NCBI GenBank assembly: GCA_921293015.1
Contig: OV121094.1
Span: forward strand, 36,702,054-36,766,053
Source: Phorcus lineatus
Taxonomy: Eukaryota; Mollusca; Gastropoda; Trochida; Trochidae
Length of the DNA: 64,000 bases
Direction: 5' to 3'
Shown here: positions 35,273-46,640 of the stretch, in pieces
Position numbering within the stretch: the first letter of the stretch is position 1
Layout: each line of letters opens with the position of its first letter
Program-made: the position numbers and the translations under genes
The notes under the pieces: model-generated
What the model was told of the DNA's origin: nothing
What the model saw: the letters and a program-made list of their open reading frames with translations, nothing else
The model's database searches: none

Positions 35273-36924
35273 TCGCGCAAGGTTGTATCGTCAAATAAAG
35301 CACATCGTCGATCCCATTGTTCGCCATTGTTTTAATGCCGTGGGTATCTTATATATCTTTTTAAAGGTTTCCCCTCAAGATTCAAGGCGAGTTGATATCT
35401 GAAGGTATTGAGTTTTTATTTTGGGATACCGCCATAAATCTATAAATATCGAGTATAATAAGACATATGGGGGAGATGGACAATAAGTATAAAGACACGA
35501 TCGCAATATCTCGAATAAATAATCTCATAATTATCAAATATATATGTACCATCTACGTATGTAGGTTAAGACTGTTTATTCAAAATGATTAATTAATATC
35601 TATATTAGTATCTCTTGATTAATCCTTGTATGTAAATATCAAGTTTTTGGAGTAAAAACTGAGAGATAATGGTTTTTGCGTCAGAATTACATAATTGATA
35701 CGATGGGGGAAAGATAGTTTGTCATTCCAAGTCAGGAGTTTGTTATTGTTTATACTGACAAATACTTTATAGAGAAACTATTATTTCGATTATATTATTT
35801 TGACTTTTTAAATCATGGGCGTAATCAGGAAGGCGAATCTGCTTATAAAATGCATGTGCTGTGACTTTACTTCATAGTCACCTACATGTACGCATGGTAA
35901 TAATATAAAGCGGTAACCGTGAAGATGTGGACAAGTTGATGTTCCTAATGCATAAGTTCCACAAGATAGTTTATCAATCAAATATCCAATTTAGGTATTA
36001 GAATTTGATTTTTGATAATTTCAAATAGAAAACAAAGCCTTTCAAAATAATGTATATGTGTGATGTGTTTGTTGTTACATGGTGTTTCATGTTCGAGAAG
36101 GATATCTTACCTTTTAATTTTGTCTTAACGTATTTGCACGGGAACTGGGAAGACATATGGCCTCCAATAGAGTTGGAACCCGGTAAATGCAATTTGAAAT
36201 TAATTTTATTCTATTCTAATCCAACCCATTTAATGACCCCCCATCTCCCCGCTCTACAAAAATAAGTTACGAAACATCCCCCTGATCTGAACGCCCTCAT
36301 AGTAACACAGAATAAACTAGAAAATTTAGTCATTATAGACATTATTATTGTGATGTGTTATGTATGTCAATGTTTAGGCATCCTTGTGCTAGGCTAATGT
36401 TATATTTGCACATGTGCAGTGTCGATTCACGTGTTCTCCAGTGCAGTTAGCAGTGTTACTCGGATGAAAATGTTTCTGTGAAAACGGCACAGTCAAGAGG
36501 AAAATAGCGGGTTTGAAAACGACTTATAGTACATCTGGCCTCGAAACGTCGACTTATCTAGCTTGCTGGACCCCTGTAAGAGTAGCTAGATCTCAGGGTC
36601 TCTGAAGCTTCGATACCGTCACACCAGATAAGTTACTCAGTAAAGTGATGGTGGGGTACGTACATATATATGTGTGCATTTTATCACAACGTTTTTGTTT
36701 AATCATTTCCTTATTCTTAATGTATATTGTTTTAATGTCTATATATGTTTCTCATAAGCCATTTACTGGCTGGGCTTAAAATTTTTACACATCGTGATTG
36801 TATAGAATGTATCTACTTGTGGAATTGTTGCGTGACACATAATTAAACATTTCTTCTTCTTTTAATACACAGTTGTTTCCTTAACATGTTGAGATCAGAT
36901 AAAACAAGTGTTTGCCACTAACAT
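35273..36924. other. Gene-free stretch
   Basis: No coding recognised. A short GC-richer patch at 36520-36640 has no clear structure. Confidence 0.5.
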
Positions 36925-37470
36925 GGCAATGTCCCCCGCCATTATGAGATATTTGGCAGAAGTAATATTATCGCGTTAACAATGTATTACAGTGGTCAAA
37001 GTATCATGGTGACCATGTAAATGAGGTCAGGGTCACCAATGTCGGCTGGCGTCTGAGTCTTCCGCCATTGAAAGCTGTCACCAAATATGAACACTCTAGG
37101 TCCTACGCTTTACGAGATACGCGTTAACAATGTATTAGAAATTGGTCAAAGTGTCGTAGTGACCTTGAAATGATGTCATGGTCACCAATGTCGACTGGCG
37201 TCTGAGTCTTCCTCCATTGAAAGCTGTCACCAAATATGAACACTCTAGGTGCTGAGCTTCACGAGTTTGTCGTGGTGACCTTGAAAATGAGGTCAAGGTC
37301 ACCAAAGTCAACTGGCGTGTGAGTCTTCCTCCATTGAAAGCTGTCACCAAATATGACTACTCTAGGTGCTAAGCTTCATGAGTTATCGCGTTAACAAGAA
37401 TCCTGACGTACGTACGGACAGACGCCGCTGAATTCATAGTCCCCTGTTCCGCGTTGCGGCGGGGGACAAA
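36925..37470. repeat. Element with GTCCCCCGCC inverted ends and three ~116-150-bp units
   Basis: TGTCCCCCGCC near the left and GGCGGGGGACA near the right are inverted. Units share GGTCACCAATGTCG, CCATTGAAAGCTGTCACCAA and CACTCTAGGTGCT (37077, 37227, 37343). CGCGTTAACAA recurs at 36973, 37121 and 37386. Confidence 0.7.
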
Positions 37471-38671
37471 AAGCAAGAAATTGGAATTCCATAAAATCTA
37501 ACATATTACTGTATTATATTTTTTCAAAGAGGGTTAACATTCATTACCTTAGAAGGCAAATTAAGTTCACTACCTCGAAAAGGAAACTGAAAAGTAACTT
37601 AAGACCAAACCTACGCAAGTTGACTAACAACGTTTTTTGGGGGGATCCATTCTTGTATGACTAACCAAAATTTAAGATAGCTTTACCGAGCAGTTAAAGA
37701 TTACACTTATTATCCGACCGAATTTCACAGCTGCCCGATTAAATTGAATTAAGTAAGTCATCAACACCATTTGTGATGTCGAGAGATTTCTTACCTAATT
37801 TCTCTAATCATAGTATTACGGAAAGTCGCAAAGTTTCAAAGCTATTGTGTAATTTATGTCTTTTGTTAAACGAAAATTAAAAATACAAATTGTCAGATAT
37901 GTAGCGTTCACTCGAGTACATGCAACCATGTGTCTTTGAAAATGACTTTTCTTTTGCAGCTAACTTTACCATTCTGAATGGAAATAGGGCAAATGAACAA
38001 TACCTATACTGCACTATTTTGTCACTAGTCTTTTTTCTGTCACCTTACAAAATGTGGCGGTGTAAATAAGATTTTGTAAGCAGTTAAAATAAGATTTTTC
38101 ATTATCAACTTGAAATTTAACTTTCTCCCAGAAATAAGTGTAAAATGATCTCGCTATTTAAAACGGAAATGTTTGAAATGGAATCAATAAAATAAAAGTA
38201 GAAATATAAATGTATTTCTGCTTCTTTTTGAAAATGGAAGGTTATGATTTTTCTTGACCGAGTTTGCAATATGTTATTGTGCATTAGTGTCATATTTATG
38301 AGATATTTATATATATTGAGTTAAGAGTTACAGATTTTTCCTCTTATCAGGGTTATGTTAATGTTTGAACATCTTTAATGCGTAAGTTCATATGACATAA
38401 TATTTTTAAATGTTGATATAAATTTATTGGATTGATGATCATATATAAAATTTTCCATATATTTGCATTATGGAGGATTGCATGATTATTTCTAACCAAC
38501 CGTATTGAAAATAGAGGATATAATATGAGTGTCCATGACATGCGATGTTTATTACACGAGCACCCTATTATAAGTATATCCCGAGCCGGAGCGTCGTAAA
38601 CATAGTAATTCATGTGCACGGATACAATATTATTATTATGAATTTAAATTCATCAATACCATTAAAAGTAA
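37471..38671. other. Gene-free stretch
   Basis: AT-rich, nothing recognised. Confidence 0.55.
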
Positions 38672-38738
38672 TTTCAAATGAGCATGTGCCTGTGGAGGGG
38701 GGGGGGGGGGAGTCATTTCAAATGAGCATGTGCCTGTC
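38672..38738 (+). repeat. Poly(G) tract between direct repeats
   Basis: TTTCAAATGAGCATGTGCCT flanks both sides of an A-interrupted G-run (about 14 consecutive Gs, 38697-38710). Confidence 0.8.
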
Positions 38739-38749
38739 TGTACGTTATA

Positions 38750-39062
38750 TATCGTATCAGCATAAATGAATCCGATCTCGCTCGCTCCTGATACCCTGAT
38801 CTCTTTCCAATCAAATGGACCTGATATTCGTGGCTAAGTTCACCTGTTACTATCTTAGCCAAGGAAATGTCGGTCTGCAAGATGCTTGAAGCTACTATCT
38901 TGAACTCAACGGATTCCTAATCCGGGTTGTGCTGCTGTTGCTGGATGCGAGTCGTCTATTGGCTGGTTAGATAGGTAGCGATATGAGGCTTTTGGCCTAA
39001 CAAAACAGGGTATATGGAAGGAGCTCTATCAGCGGGTTCAATTACGCTGATGTAGCAGGATG
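38750..39062. mobile_element. M-family MITE, hybrid ends
   Basis: The left end is of the second subfamily (GAATCCGATCTCGCTCGCTC) and the right end of the first (GAGCTCTATCAGCGGGTTCA ..GTAGCAGGATG). The interior includes TCCGGGTTGTGCTGCTGTTG in inverted orientation relative to other copies. Mixed ends suggest recombination between subfamilies. Confidence 0.65.
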
Positions 39063-39208
39063 AACAGTTCTCTACTGTAGACAAAGTTGCGAGCTCCTTG
39101 AGGGAGGCGAACCACGAACTATCCCCTTCCATCTTCCATTTAACGGAAACTACGTGTTTGATAAGTGATATATAGTTGAAAGCACGTTAAACCCAGACAC
39201 TTTCACTT
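39062..39208. repeat. SINE fragments abutting an M MITE
   Basis: A SINE-A head-side scrap in minus orientation (GAACAGTTCTCTACTGTAGA) is followed by a plus SINE-B tail (GAAAGCACGTTAAACCCAG at 39177 on). Confidence 0.5.
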
Positions 39209-39983
39209 AAAAGAAAATTTTCTTTCTTGTTTCATGGATTTCTATCAAAAGCGAAACCACCACTATGGGTAAATAATAGATTGCTCGTCTAATTATGACT
39301 AAACTAGCTGTCAGGCAACATAAAAGCCAATTACAATTAATGACAAATATGAGGTGAGACTTTGAGAAACTAACAATTAGTTCATGGTGGCATTTGTAAC
39401 GAAAATGCTGTAATTGGCGAATTCTTATCAGACGTTGTAATTTGGGCAAGAATTTGCTTTTAAATGTATAATTTAGTTTAGTACAGTAAGGTTGATCATT
39501 GTTATCTAATGTAGTGGATACACGTTTATTTCTGTCGTTTCAAGGGTATCACCTCTTTAAAGCAAGGTATTAAGATAATTTCGTGTCATCCATGGTGAGG
39601 CTAATGTTACATGTATAAGCATCGGATCAAATGATAATACAACTGACTATGTGAAGTAGTTTTTCACCTATCATTACCTTAAGCTTCAGTTCACTCGTTG
39701 ATGAATATACATGAGAGCGATAATCCTTTACAGAAACGTAAGTTTCATTATATTGTTCTGGAATACTAACTGATGATTTTTTTCTCAGTGGGCTCTCATG
39801 ATCTGTAGCAGCAGCAGCCTTGGTGACAAACACATTAAAGTACAGGAAATGCGGCAAGGACTATGTCACTGGGGCTGGCATAAGATTACGGCGTGTGTGG
39901 GAAGATGGGCAATTGTAACATTCAAACTCGTTTCGTCAAAGTCATGACACATTTCCTTGGTAATAATCTCTATTTATGCAATT
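39209..39983. other. Gene-free stretch
   Basis: Chance frames only. Confidence 0.5.
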
Positions 39984-39992
39984 AGAGAACAC

Positions 39993-40091
39993 CATCCTGC
40001 TACATCAGCGTAATTGACTCGCTGATCGAGCTCCCTATATATATGAAAGGAGCTCGATCAGCGGATTCAATTACGCTGATGAAGCAGGATA
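39993..40091. mobile_element. Minimal M-family foldback, 99 bp
   Basis: Consists almost only of the two terminal repeats (CATCCTGCTACATCAGCGTA.. and its inverse) with a few bases between. Flanks AGAGAACAC and AGCGAACAC (8 of 9) fit a 9-bp target duplication. Confidence 0.78.
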
Positions 40092-40466
40092 AGCGAACAC
40101 GTGCACATGAACAGGGGCTTTTATGGACACATTTTGCTTATTCGTCAGCCATATCGCCTCTGTTGTTCATCAGCCTTTGTTTTGCTTGATGTTGAAGATT
40201 ATGATATATAGTAATCTCCAGGTAAAAAATATCAACATCCAAATGATCCGAAGTCTTTGCCAAAGACAGAGATATCACTCGGTTTAATTTTAAGAAATTC
40301 TAACAAAACAAATTGTGTTCCTTTCATCATGAAAAACGCAGATTTCATCAAGTCTCAATTTTGTAAATAAATACACTTGTGAAATTATATTTAGATTGAA
40401 ACATATCCAAAAATGGCTTCAGCTTCACAACAGTTTGTCCCCACATTATATACTATTGTCTTTGCA

Positions 40467-40767
40467 CTCAATACCTTATCGTGGTATGGTGGTTTGCGTG
40501 CTTCAAAGACCCCGAGAGCTATGCCAGTCGGAGCTTACGTGCTCCTGGTAGGGTCACCCACGCTGGACGGGTGGAAGCCAGACCAAATTTGAGTCCTTCT
40601 AAAACCTGATTTCTATCTCTCATTATGCCTTCTTCCGTCTTTTTCCTCATCCTGTCGATCCCTTTCTCCCTGATCTGTCCAATCTCTTTTTGACGCTTGT
40701 CATCCACGTGTTTAATAACTGAAATATTGTTGAAAGCACGTTAAACCTCAACTCACTCACTCATTAG
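40467..40767 (+). repeat. SINE-B-like repeat, full length
   Basis: CACTCAATACCTTATCGTGG, ACTGAAATATTGTTGAAAGC and AACTCACTCACTCA at the 3' end. Confidence 0.75.
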
Positions 40768-41085
40768 TCTTTGCACAATATGAGAGATTCTTTAAAATAG
40801 CCTTGCATTTGTGAACTTCCCAACCGGACTTTAGCTACAGACAATGAATGCCTTCAAATTTTCTTCCTGGTATATTTCTGTATGGCTTTAAATTACTCTT
40901 CTTAATATCTTTTTAATAATGTCTGAATCTGCTTTTGAAATCCTGCAGTGTCTGTTTGATTTTGGTGATATTCCAAGGAATGCTAATAAATTGCCAGTCA
41001 CTGTACAACTTCCTTAAGCAGCAGGGGTAGCACGCAAGAGTGCCTTTTCAGTCTTATTTCATCCTGCTGCATCAGCGTAATTGAA

Positions 41086-41307
41086 TCCGTTACAGGCTCT
41101 TGGTAAGGACACCCAAGCTGGACAGGTCGACGGGTTGAAGCCAGACTATTTGAGTCCTTCTAAATCCTGTTGTCTATCTCTCACTATGCCTTTCTTTCCG
41201 TCTTTCCCCCCTTAACTGTCCACTTTATTTTGGATGTTTTTCATCCACGTGTTTAAGAACTGAAATATTGTTCAAAGCACGTTAAACCCCAACTCACTCA
41301 CTCCCCC
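41086..41307 (+). repeat. SINE-B-like repeat, 5'-truncated, inside an M MITE
   Basis: Starts near ACAGGCTCTTGGTAAGGACA and ends AACTCACTCACTC. It cuts the MITE's left terminal repeat after GAATCCG. Confidence 0.72.
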
Positions 41308-41362
41308 GTTGATTGAGCTTCTTCCATATACCCTGATATCCGCTAGCTATCTGACCAGCCAA

Positions 41363-41654
41363 TGAGTGAGTGAGTTGGGGTTTAACGCCGCTTGCAAGAT
41401 TATTTTATTTATACGCGGCTCCTAGTATTATTGCAGGGAGAAAGCCCAGTGTGGCTATGGATTGCGGTGAAACGTGCGAGCATCGGCTGGAACTAGCGAA
41501 CCATGGGTGGTACATCGCTGAAAGTTAGTGTAGCTTTACACCCATACGTGACTGCTGTAGAACAGTTCTGTACTGCAGACGAAGTTGCCATGCCCCTGGC
41601 GGGATTCGAAACACGGACCTCTTCATCCGAAGCCCAACGCGCTAACCCGCCCCC
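41363..41654 (-). repeat. SINE-A with 9-bp target duplication, inside an M MITE
   Basis: GAGTGAGTGAGTTGGGGTTT at the tail side, TAGTATTATTGCAGGGAGAA in the body, GGCGGGATTCGAAACACGG at the head. ACCAGCCAA flanks both sides exactly (41354-41362, 41655-41663); the target is the MITE's CAGCCAAT motif. Confidence 0.8.
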
Positions 41655-42685
41655 ACCAGCCAAATAGACGACTCGCATCCAGCAACAGCGGCACAACCCG
41701 GATGGTAAATTCAAAAGAGTAGCTTCAAACTCCTTGGATGACGACATTTCATTGGCTTAAACAATGACAGGTGAGCACAGCCACGAACACCAAGCCGCGC
41801 CAGCCGTACGAGGGATTTGACTCGAAAGAGATTAGGGTGTATGGAAGGAACTGGATCAGCGGATTCAATTACGCTGATGTAGCAGGATGCTATTCAGGCA
41901 TGCAGCGTATTCAATTACGCTGATGCAGCAGGATGTTTAAAAGCCCATGCTGTTGTCATTCATAAATTACCAGCAGCAACTTGCTTAAATTTTGTATTTT
42001 TTATAAACAACCAACACTGTTGTTTGAGATGTCTGCGATGAAAGGAGAAAGTGTGACATGAACAAGACGTAAACCAATAATATTATGTTATATTATAACG
42101 AATACAAACCCTATCTTGATTTACAGTTACCATCCTTCAATCAATCAAAACATATCAAAGGTAAATATTATCATTCTTTCATAATAACCAATCAGTGTCG
42201 AATTTCGTCAGTCATGAATACGCTAAATGGTTAATTATTTTTTAAGCAAGCTCTTTACTGTGAAAAAATGTTAATTTACGAAACTTTGAAAATCTCTAAG
42301 GCTGAATTTACACTACGACCGTCTTTCTATGCGTTGCGTCGTGCGTTGCGTCATAAAAACCGCGAGCAGTACATTTTCAATGTGTGCAATACACTACATG
42401 CGAATTCAGCATGCGTTGCGATCCGATGCGAATGAGATAGGAAGGCCTGCTATTTTTTACGCAACGCAATTGAATTCGCATGAGGAATTCCCTGGTGACG
42501 TCACTCAAATGAGGTATATCCCAACCACGTGGACTGTCAGGTAAGGATGTCTTCTATAATATTTTTAAAAATACTTGATTACACATGTAGAATTGATTAT
42601 ATGTATGTTGAGATATCAATTTGGTGTGTGTCTGCATCTACTTTTTCATATTAAACTGATTTATTTCAGTTTCATCAAAAGAATC

Positions 42686-44835
42686 ATGACAGGAAAGAAA
42701 AGTCAGCGTACAATACTCGATACCGAAAGATTGATTTCACTTGTCGAGGGAAACAGCACTTTATCCGACAAAAGATCAAAGGATTATAGAGATGTAGATG
42801 TTGTGAACAATATTTGGACATCAATAGCAAAGACACTTGGCGTCAGTGTCTCAGAAGGTAAAGTTGTATATCAATGGCACTTCCTGAATGGAAATTCCTC
42901 ATTATTTTGTTCAATTATAAATCTTCGTTCCACTAGTAATCTATATATACAATCACACATTGCAGCCAGGACTCGCTGGAGGAGTATCAAGGACACATAT
43001 ATCAGAAAACGACGGGAACTACGAGAAAGCAGCAGAAAGAGTGTTTCGGGGAGGGATGACGTGAAGGAGCCCAAATGCGCATGGTACAAATTGTTGGGCT
43101 TCCTTACGACTTCATGGATGATGACTTGTAAGATTATATACGAAGTCTAGATACTTGATGTTAGTGTGTCATTAATGATACGATGGAATGTTTCATTTTA
43201 CCATAGACAATATAAAGTCAAATTCTGGAGAAACATGTTTTTAATGCTTAAAGCAAACATAATTTTCAATAATGTTTGGAACAGTGAACATTATCATTTA
43301 ATTGAAAATGTGAGAAAGAAAAAATTCTTATTTTTTTGCAGCACAGAAAGTAACATGACAAGTGACAACGATCTGGATAATGACGAGGCCCTTGAGGAGT
43401 CCACTGACTACCATTCTGGTGGAAGCACCAGGTAAGATCTTATCTTACTCTGAAAACAGTCCTCTCCTTACAAGGTCAGTTTGCCATGGGACTTGACCCT
43501 GATTGTTAAAGTACTGTTTAAATGCATCTCTCACATTCTCTGCCTCCTTGCTCACTCGCCTCTTGTGCTTAGGGAGGCTGGACCATGAAGAACATTCTTC
43601 AGCCGAACCATCAGAACGCCTCTGCTTTGTGGCACTGGGTGTTGTAGAGGCCTGCAGGAAATTGTGTAGTACGCACGCTGCTTTTACAATGCTTTTGGCT
43701 GTCTGGGGTTCCACTGCTATCTTTGTATGAAACACTCTCCATCTTGCTGCGAGAATGCCAAAGCTGCTCTCGACTATTCTTCTTGCCCTGCTTAGCCGAT
43801 AGTTGAATATTTTCTCATCTTCATTTCGCCCACGTCCTCCATAGGGTCTGAGGAGATTCTTCAAAAGCGGCAAACGTTCATCAGCGATGAAGACATACGG
43901 TAGAGGGCCATTCTCCTCTGCTCGTGGCAAAATTCTGTCAGGCGAAGGGACAGTTCACCTGTTCTCAAAGCTTGACCAAACCTTGAGTTCCTAAACACCC
44001 CTGAATCATTATTCATCCCATATGACCCCACATCAATCATCACAAACTTGTAGCCAGCATCGACTACAGCCATGAGCACAACAGAAAAAGTCCCTTTGTA
44101 ATTAAAGTAAACAGATCCTGACTTGGCTGGTGCTCTCATCACAATGTGTTTTCCATCAGTTGCTCCACAGCAGTTAGGAAATTGCCAGGTGTCTTCAAAA
44201 TCCTCTGCAATATGTTTCCAATCATCGGGTGTTTCAGGAACCTTCATTACTTCTGGTTGTAGATATTCCCAAATCACAGAGCACACCTCTTTGACAATCC
44301 CTCCAATGGTACAGGCGGCTATTCTGTAGCTGTAGGCCAGAGATGCAAAAGTCTCTCTTGTAGCTAGAAATCTGAAAATGAAAACAGTCGTTTGAATACG
44401 TTTATTTGTGAATCTCAATATGTTTTCCTTTTGTTCAGGGAAACCTCACGCCAAGTAAGCCCTACACCTTCGACGCCACGATCTATCTCCCCCGCCTCCG
44501 TACCACCAAAGAAGAGGCCACGGAAGTCCGAAGTTAATAGCTCTGGACTTCTTTGCGTTCTTGAAGAGACGAGGGATAGGAACCGTGCACGACAGGAAGT
44601 CAGAGACAAAGTCATCACGGAGTCTTTGACCTCACTAAACAAGGAGCGTGACAGTGATGAGATGTTCATGTTATATGCAAAAGATTTGAAGTTGCTTCCG
44701 GATGCTTCAAAAAGTTTGGTGAAAATCAAAATTGCTCAGCTATTTCACGAAGCTCAATTTGATACCCGTCAACAACCCCAGGAGTACATTCCCCAGGGCA
44801 GTCACTTCAGTTCCGCTGGTATGTGGAATATGTAA
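42686..44835 (+). CDS. MADF-BESS DNA-binding protein of the Harbinger element, four exons, one frameshift
   Basis: Exons are 42686-42857, 42966-43127, 43342-43431 and 44439-44835, all with GT-AG introns (108, 214 and 1007 bp). Exons 1-2 give a MADF (Myb/SANT-like) domain: ERLISLVEGN.., then VNNIWTSIAKTLGVSVSE spliced to ARTRWRSIKDTYIRKRRE. Exon 3 is acidic (SDNDLDNDEALEES). Exon 4 is Pro/Ser-rich and basic (PPKKRPRKSE) and ends with a BESS-like segment (DEMFMLYAKDLKLLPDASKS), a protein-interaction motif. The codon phase between exons 2 and 3 only works if one base is missing near 43103; with the shift the exon end reads ..DFMDDD. The upstream ATG choice rests on its position just before the domain. 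Expected function: binding the element's subterminal repeats and recruiting or importing the transposase. About 273 residues when the phase is corrected. Confidence 0.72.
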
Positions 44836-45403
44836 AGTCATTAAGAGAACGATTATTTTTGTATTTTCTCGATATTTTCAAAAGTGTCTCCTTAGTACAT
44901 GGAAGATGAATATGTCCTTATTTTATTACGTTTTATTTGTAAATCTGATATCAAAGGGTTCTAAAACCCTAAACCTTAAAGATGGGTTTCACTTTCAATG
45001 AATACATTTAATGTATCAGTCTTGAAATTAAAGAGTTCATTTACATGCTTAATCTTGTTATCTTGTTTGTTTACCTTATTGTTACAGCCAATCTCTCCCT
45101 TGCAGAAATAGGTGGTCGCATCCTTGTTTGCTGTTTCGACAATGTGTGTTCCAGTTTAGACAGCAATTCATAGAATTGCTCTTTAGATAGCTTAAAATAA
45201 TTTTGGAACTTTTCATCATCGTCTTCTAACTCTTGTATCAGTCGATTACAGCCTCCTTCAAGTAATCTTTGTTGGTGAAGGGGATGAACCCACCACCTCC
45301 GTCCTTTATTCTCTTCTTCATGTACTGAAATTACCAAAGAGATTAGAAGCTCTTCCTCCATATTTTCTTCTACTAAGTTAAGCACAAGAGCTGAATCCAT
45401 CAT
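43445..45403 (-). CDS. PIF/Harbinger (HARBI1-like) DDE transposase, spliced, one frameshift
   Basis: Exon 1 runs 45403-45075 from an ATG (a second ATG follows at 45400) and ends at a GTAAAC donor. Exon 2 runs 44371-43445 after a TTTTCAG acceptor; the join restores an Arg-Phe-Leu-Ala-Thr stretch typical of the family. Exon 2 carries the DDE_Tnp_4 catalytic set: Asp in GATDGKHI (codon 44157-44155), Asp in YGMNNDSGVF (44007-44005) and Glu in VESSFGILAARW (43771-43769). One base seems missing near 43940: upstream the frame reads ..TGELSL, and downstream the next frame continues RAEENGPLPYVFIADERLP. Apart from this the gene would encode about 418 residues, normal for the family. The role is cutting and joining the element's ends with help from the Myb/MADF partner. 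Exon 2 lies wholly inside an intron of the plus-strand MADF gene. Alternative: the shift is an assembly error and the gene is intact. Confidence 0.85.
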
Positions 45404-46066
45404 ACACTGAAAATAGAACACCTTTTGAACAGAATTATGTGATATATAGGGAAGTGTAAGAGTTAACTTAAACGCACATGGCAACGCATGCGTAAAAAAA
45501 CCGGTCGTTGTCTAATTCCAGCCTAAGAATATATATTTTCTTATCGCAAACCTTATGACCACTTTAATATTGGTATCATGGTTAAGATTAATCCATTTAT
45601 TCACTTCAAGTTAGAAGATCATCCAATATAATAATACCACGCGTCACACGACTTACTGAAAATTTGCCAAATATGTCCTATACATAAGGATATATCTCCT
45701 CACTTCTTTGCTATTGGCTTGAAGCTTTACCTATTTCTAGAAATAACTCTCAGAGATTGATTTCCATTCATATTTGTCTTGTATGAGGCGTATCAAATTG
45801 AGTACTAATATCTGGTGATTGAATTATCTCGGCCATTCACTTGTCGTTTTACAATCGTTTAGGGTTAGTTCAGCAAAACATATCTAGTACAATTATGAAA
45901 GTAAAACAAAGAAGAATGAAATGATTAGTCACTCTTGAAAGGCAACTTATCCCCTAATGTGTAAAATTAACTTAACCCGCTACTTGTACTGTATGTATAC
46001 AAAATTATTTAATTGTGTTTGATTAATACATAGATTCACAATTAGTTTAATCCCTTAATTTTACCT

Positions 46067-46171
46067 ATATTAGTAAAGCCAATCAAACATTTTGTTAAAC
46101 ATAATTTGAACTGTACTCATATATTAGTAAAGCCAATCAACCATTTTGTTAAACATAATTTGAACTGTACT
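46067..46171 (+). repeat. Tandem duplication (54 bp x 2)
   Basis: ATATTAGTAAAGCCAATCAA..CATAATTTGAACTGTACTCA twice, with one substitution (AAACA/AACCA). Confidence 0.85.
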
Positions 46172-46435
46172 CACTCGTATGTTTATTGCTATTGTTTTTT
46201 CAAACAAGTCTCATACGGAGTTAAAGGGCCATGCCATTATCTAAGTAGGTAAACTCAATCAAACATGCAAATTTCTTGGTGTTCTGGGCTGTGTGTATTT
46301 TTGGAGGTGACCGTTGCTTAAGCTTGTGTATGCTGAAAAATATATAAGTATTGTATACACACGGACAAATGATTTCACATCCAAAACGCGTGACAGTCAA
46401 TAATTCAAAACACGCTTACTAATGTCTGTTACGTC

Positions 46436-46640
46436 CTATGTTCGATTCCGGCCAGGGGCTTTGTCTGTAGTATATATGTTCCATCCTGCTGCATCAGCGT
46501 AATTGAATCTGCTGATCCAGCTCCTTCAATATACCCTGATATCCTTTACGCTGATGTTGCAGGATGCATCTGTTCTACATACGGTAAGATTTAGGTGCAA
46601 TGCTACATTGAATGTCAGCACAGTACCAACCATGATTCGC
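46436..46640 (+). repeat. SINE-A fragment split by an M foldback
   Basis: Left part includes GTTCGATTCCGGCCAGGGGC; right part resumes TCTGTTCTACATACGG and ends near GTACCAACCATGATTCGCTA. The 3' half is missing. Confidence 0.7.
46482..46566. mobile_element. Minimal M-family foldback, 85 bp, inside a SINE-A
   Basis: CATCCTGCTGCATCAGCGTA.. on the left and ..TTTACGCTGATGTTGCAGGATG on the right. Flanks TATATGTTC and CATCTGTTC match at 7 of 9. It splits a SINE-A copy, whose two parts continue on either side. Confidence 0.75.

Larger units (their letters stand above)
41060..41889. mobile_element. M-family MITE split by two SINEs
   Basis: Left piece 41060-41085 (CATCCTGCTGCATCAGCGTA) is cut by a SINE-B (41086-41307). 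The middle piece 41308-41362 is cut by a SINE-A (41363-41654). The right piece 41655-41889 ends ..GCTGATGTAGCAGGATG. A further stray right end of the family follows at 41904-41935. Confidence 0.72.
42300..45523. mobile_element. Complete PIF/Harbinger DNA transposon, 3224 bp
   Basis: The ends are GGCTGAATTTACACTACGAC on the left and, in reverse complement, GGCTGGAATTAGACAACGAC on the right; they match at 18 of 22 positions. Both ends are flanked by TAA (42297-42299 and 45524-45526), the 3-bp TWA target duplication typical of PIF/Harbinger. GCGTTGCG-type motifs are repeated just inside the left end, and a related motif occurs at the right, as expected for transposase or Myb-like binding sites. 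Inside are the two proteins this superfamily carries: a DNA-binding MADF-BESS protein on plus and a DDE transposase on minus. The next flanking DNA on either side is unremarkable AT-rich sequence. Confidence 0.9.

Noticed and set aside
42329-42544. Plus-strand ORF at the left edge of the Harbinger element
   Set aside because: It consists of subterminal GCGTTGCG repeats; no codon pattern or domain.
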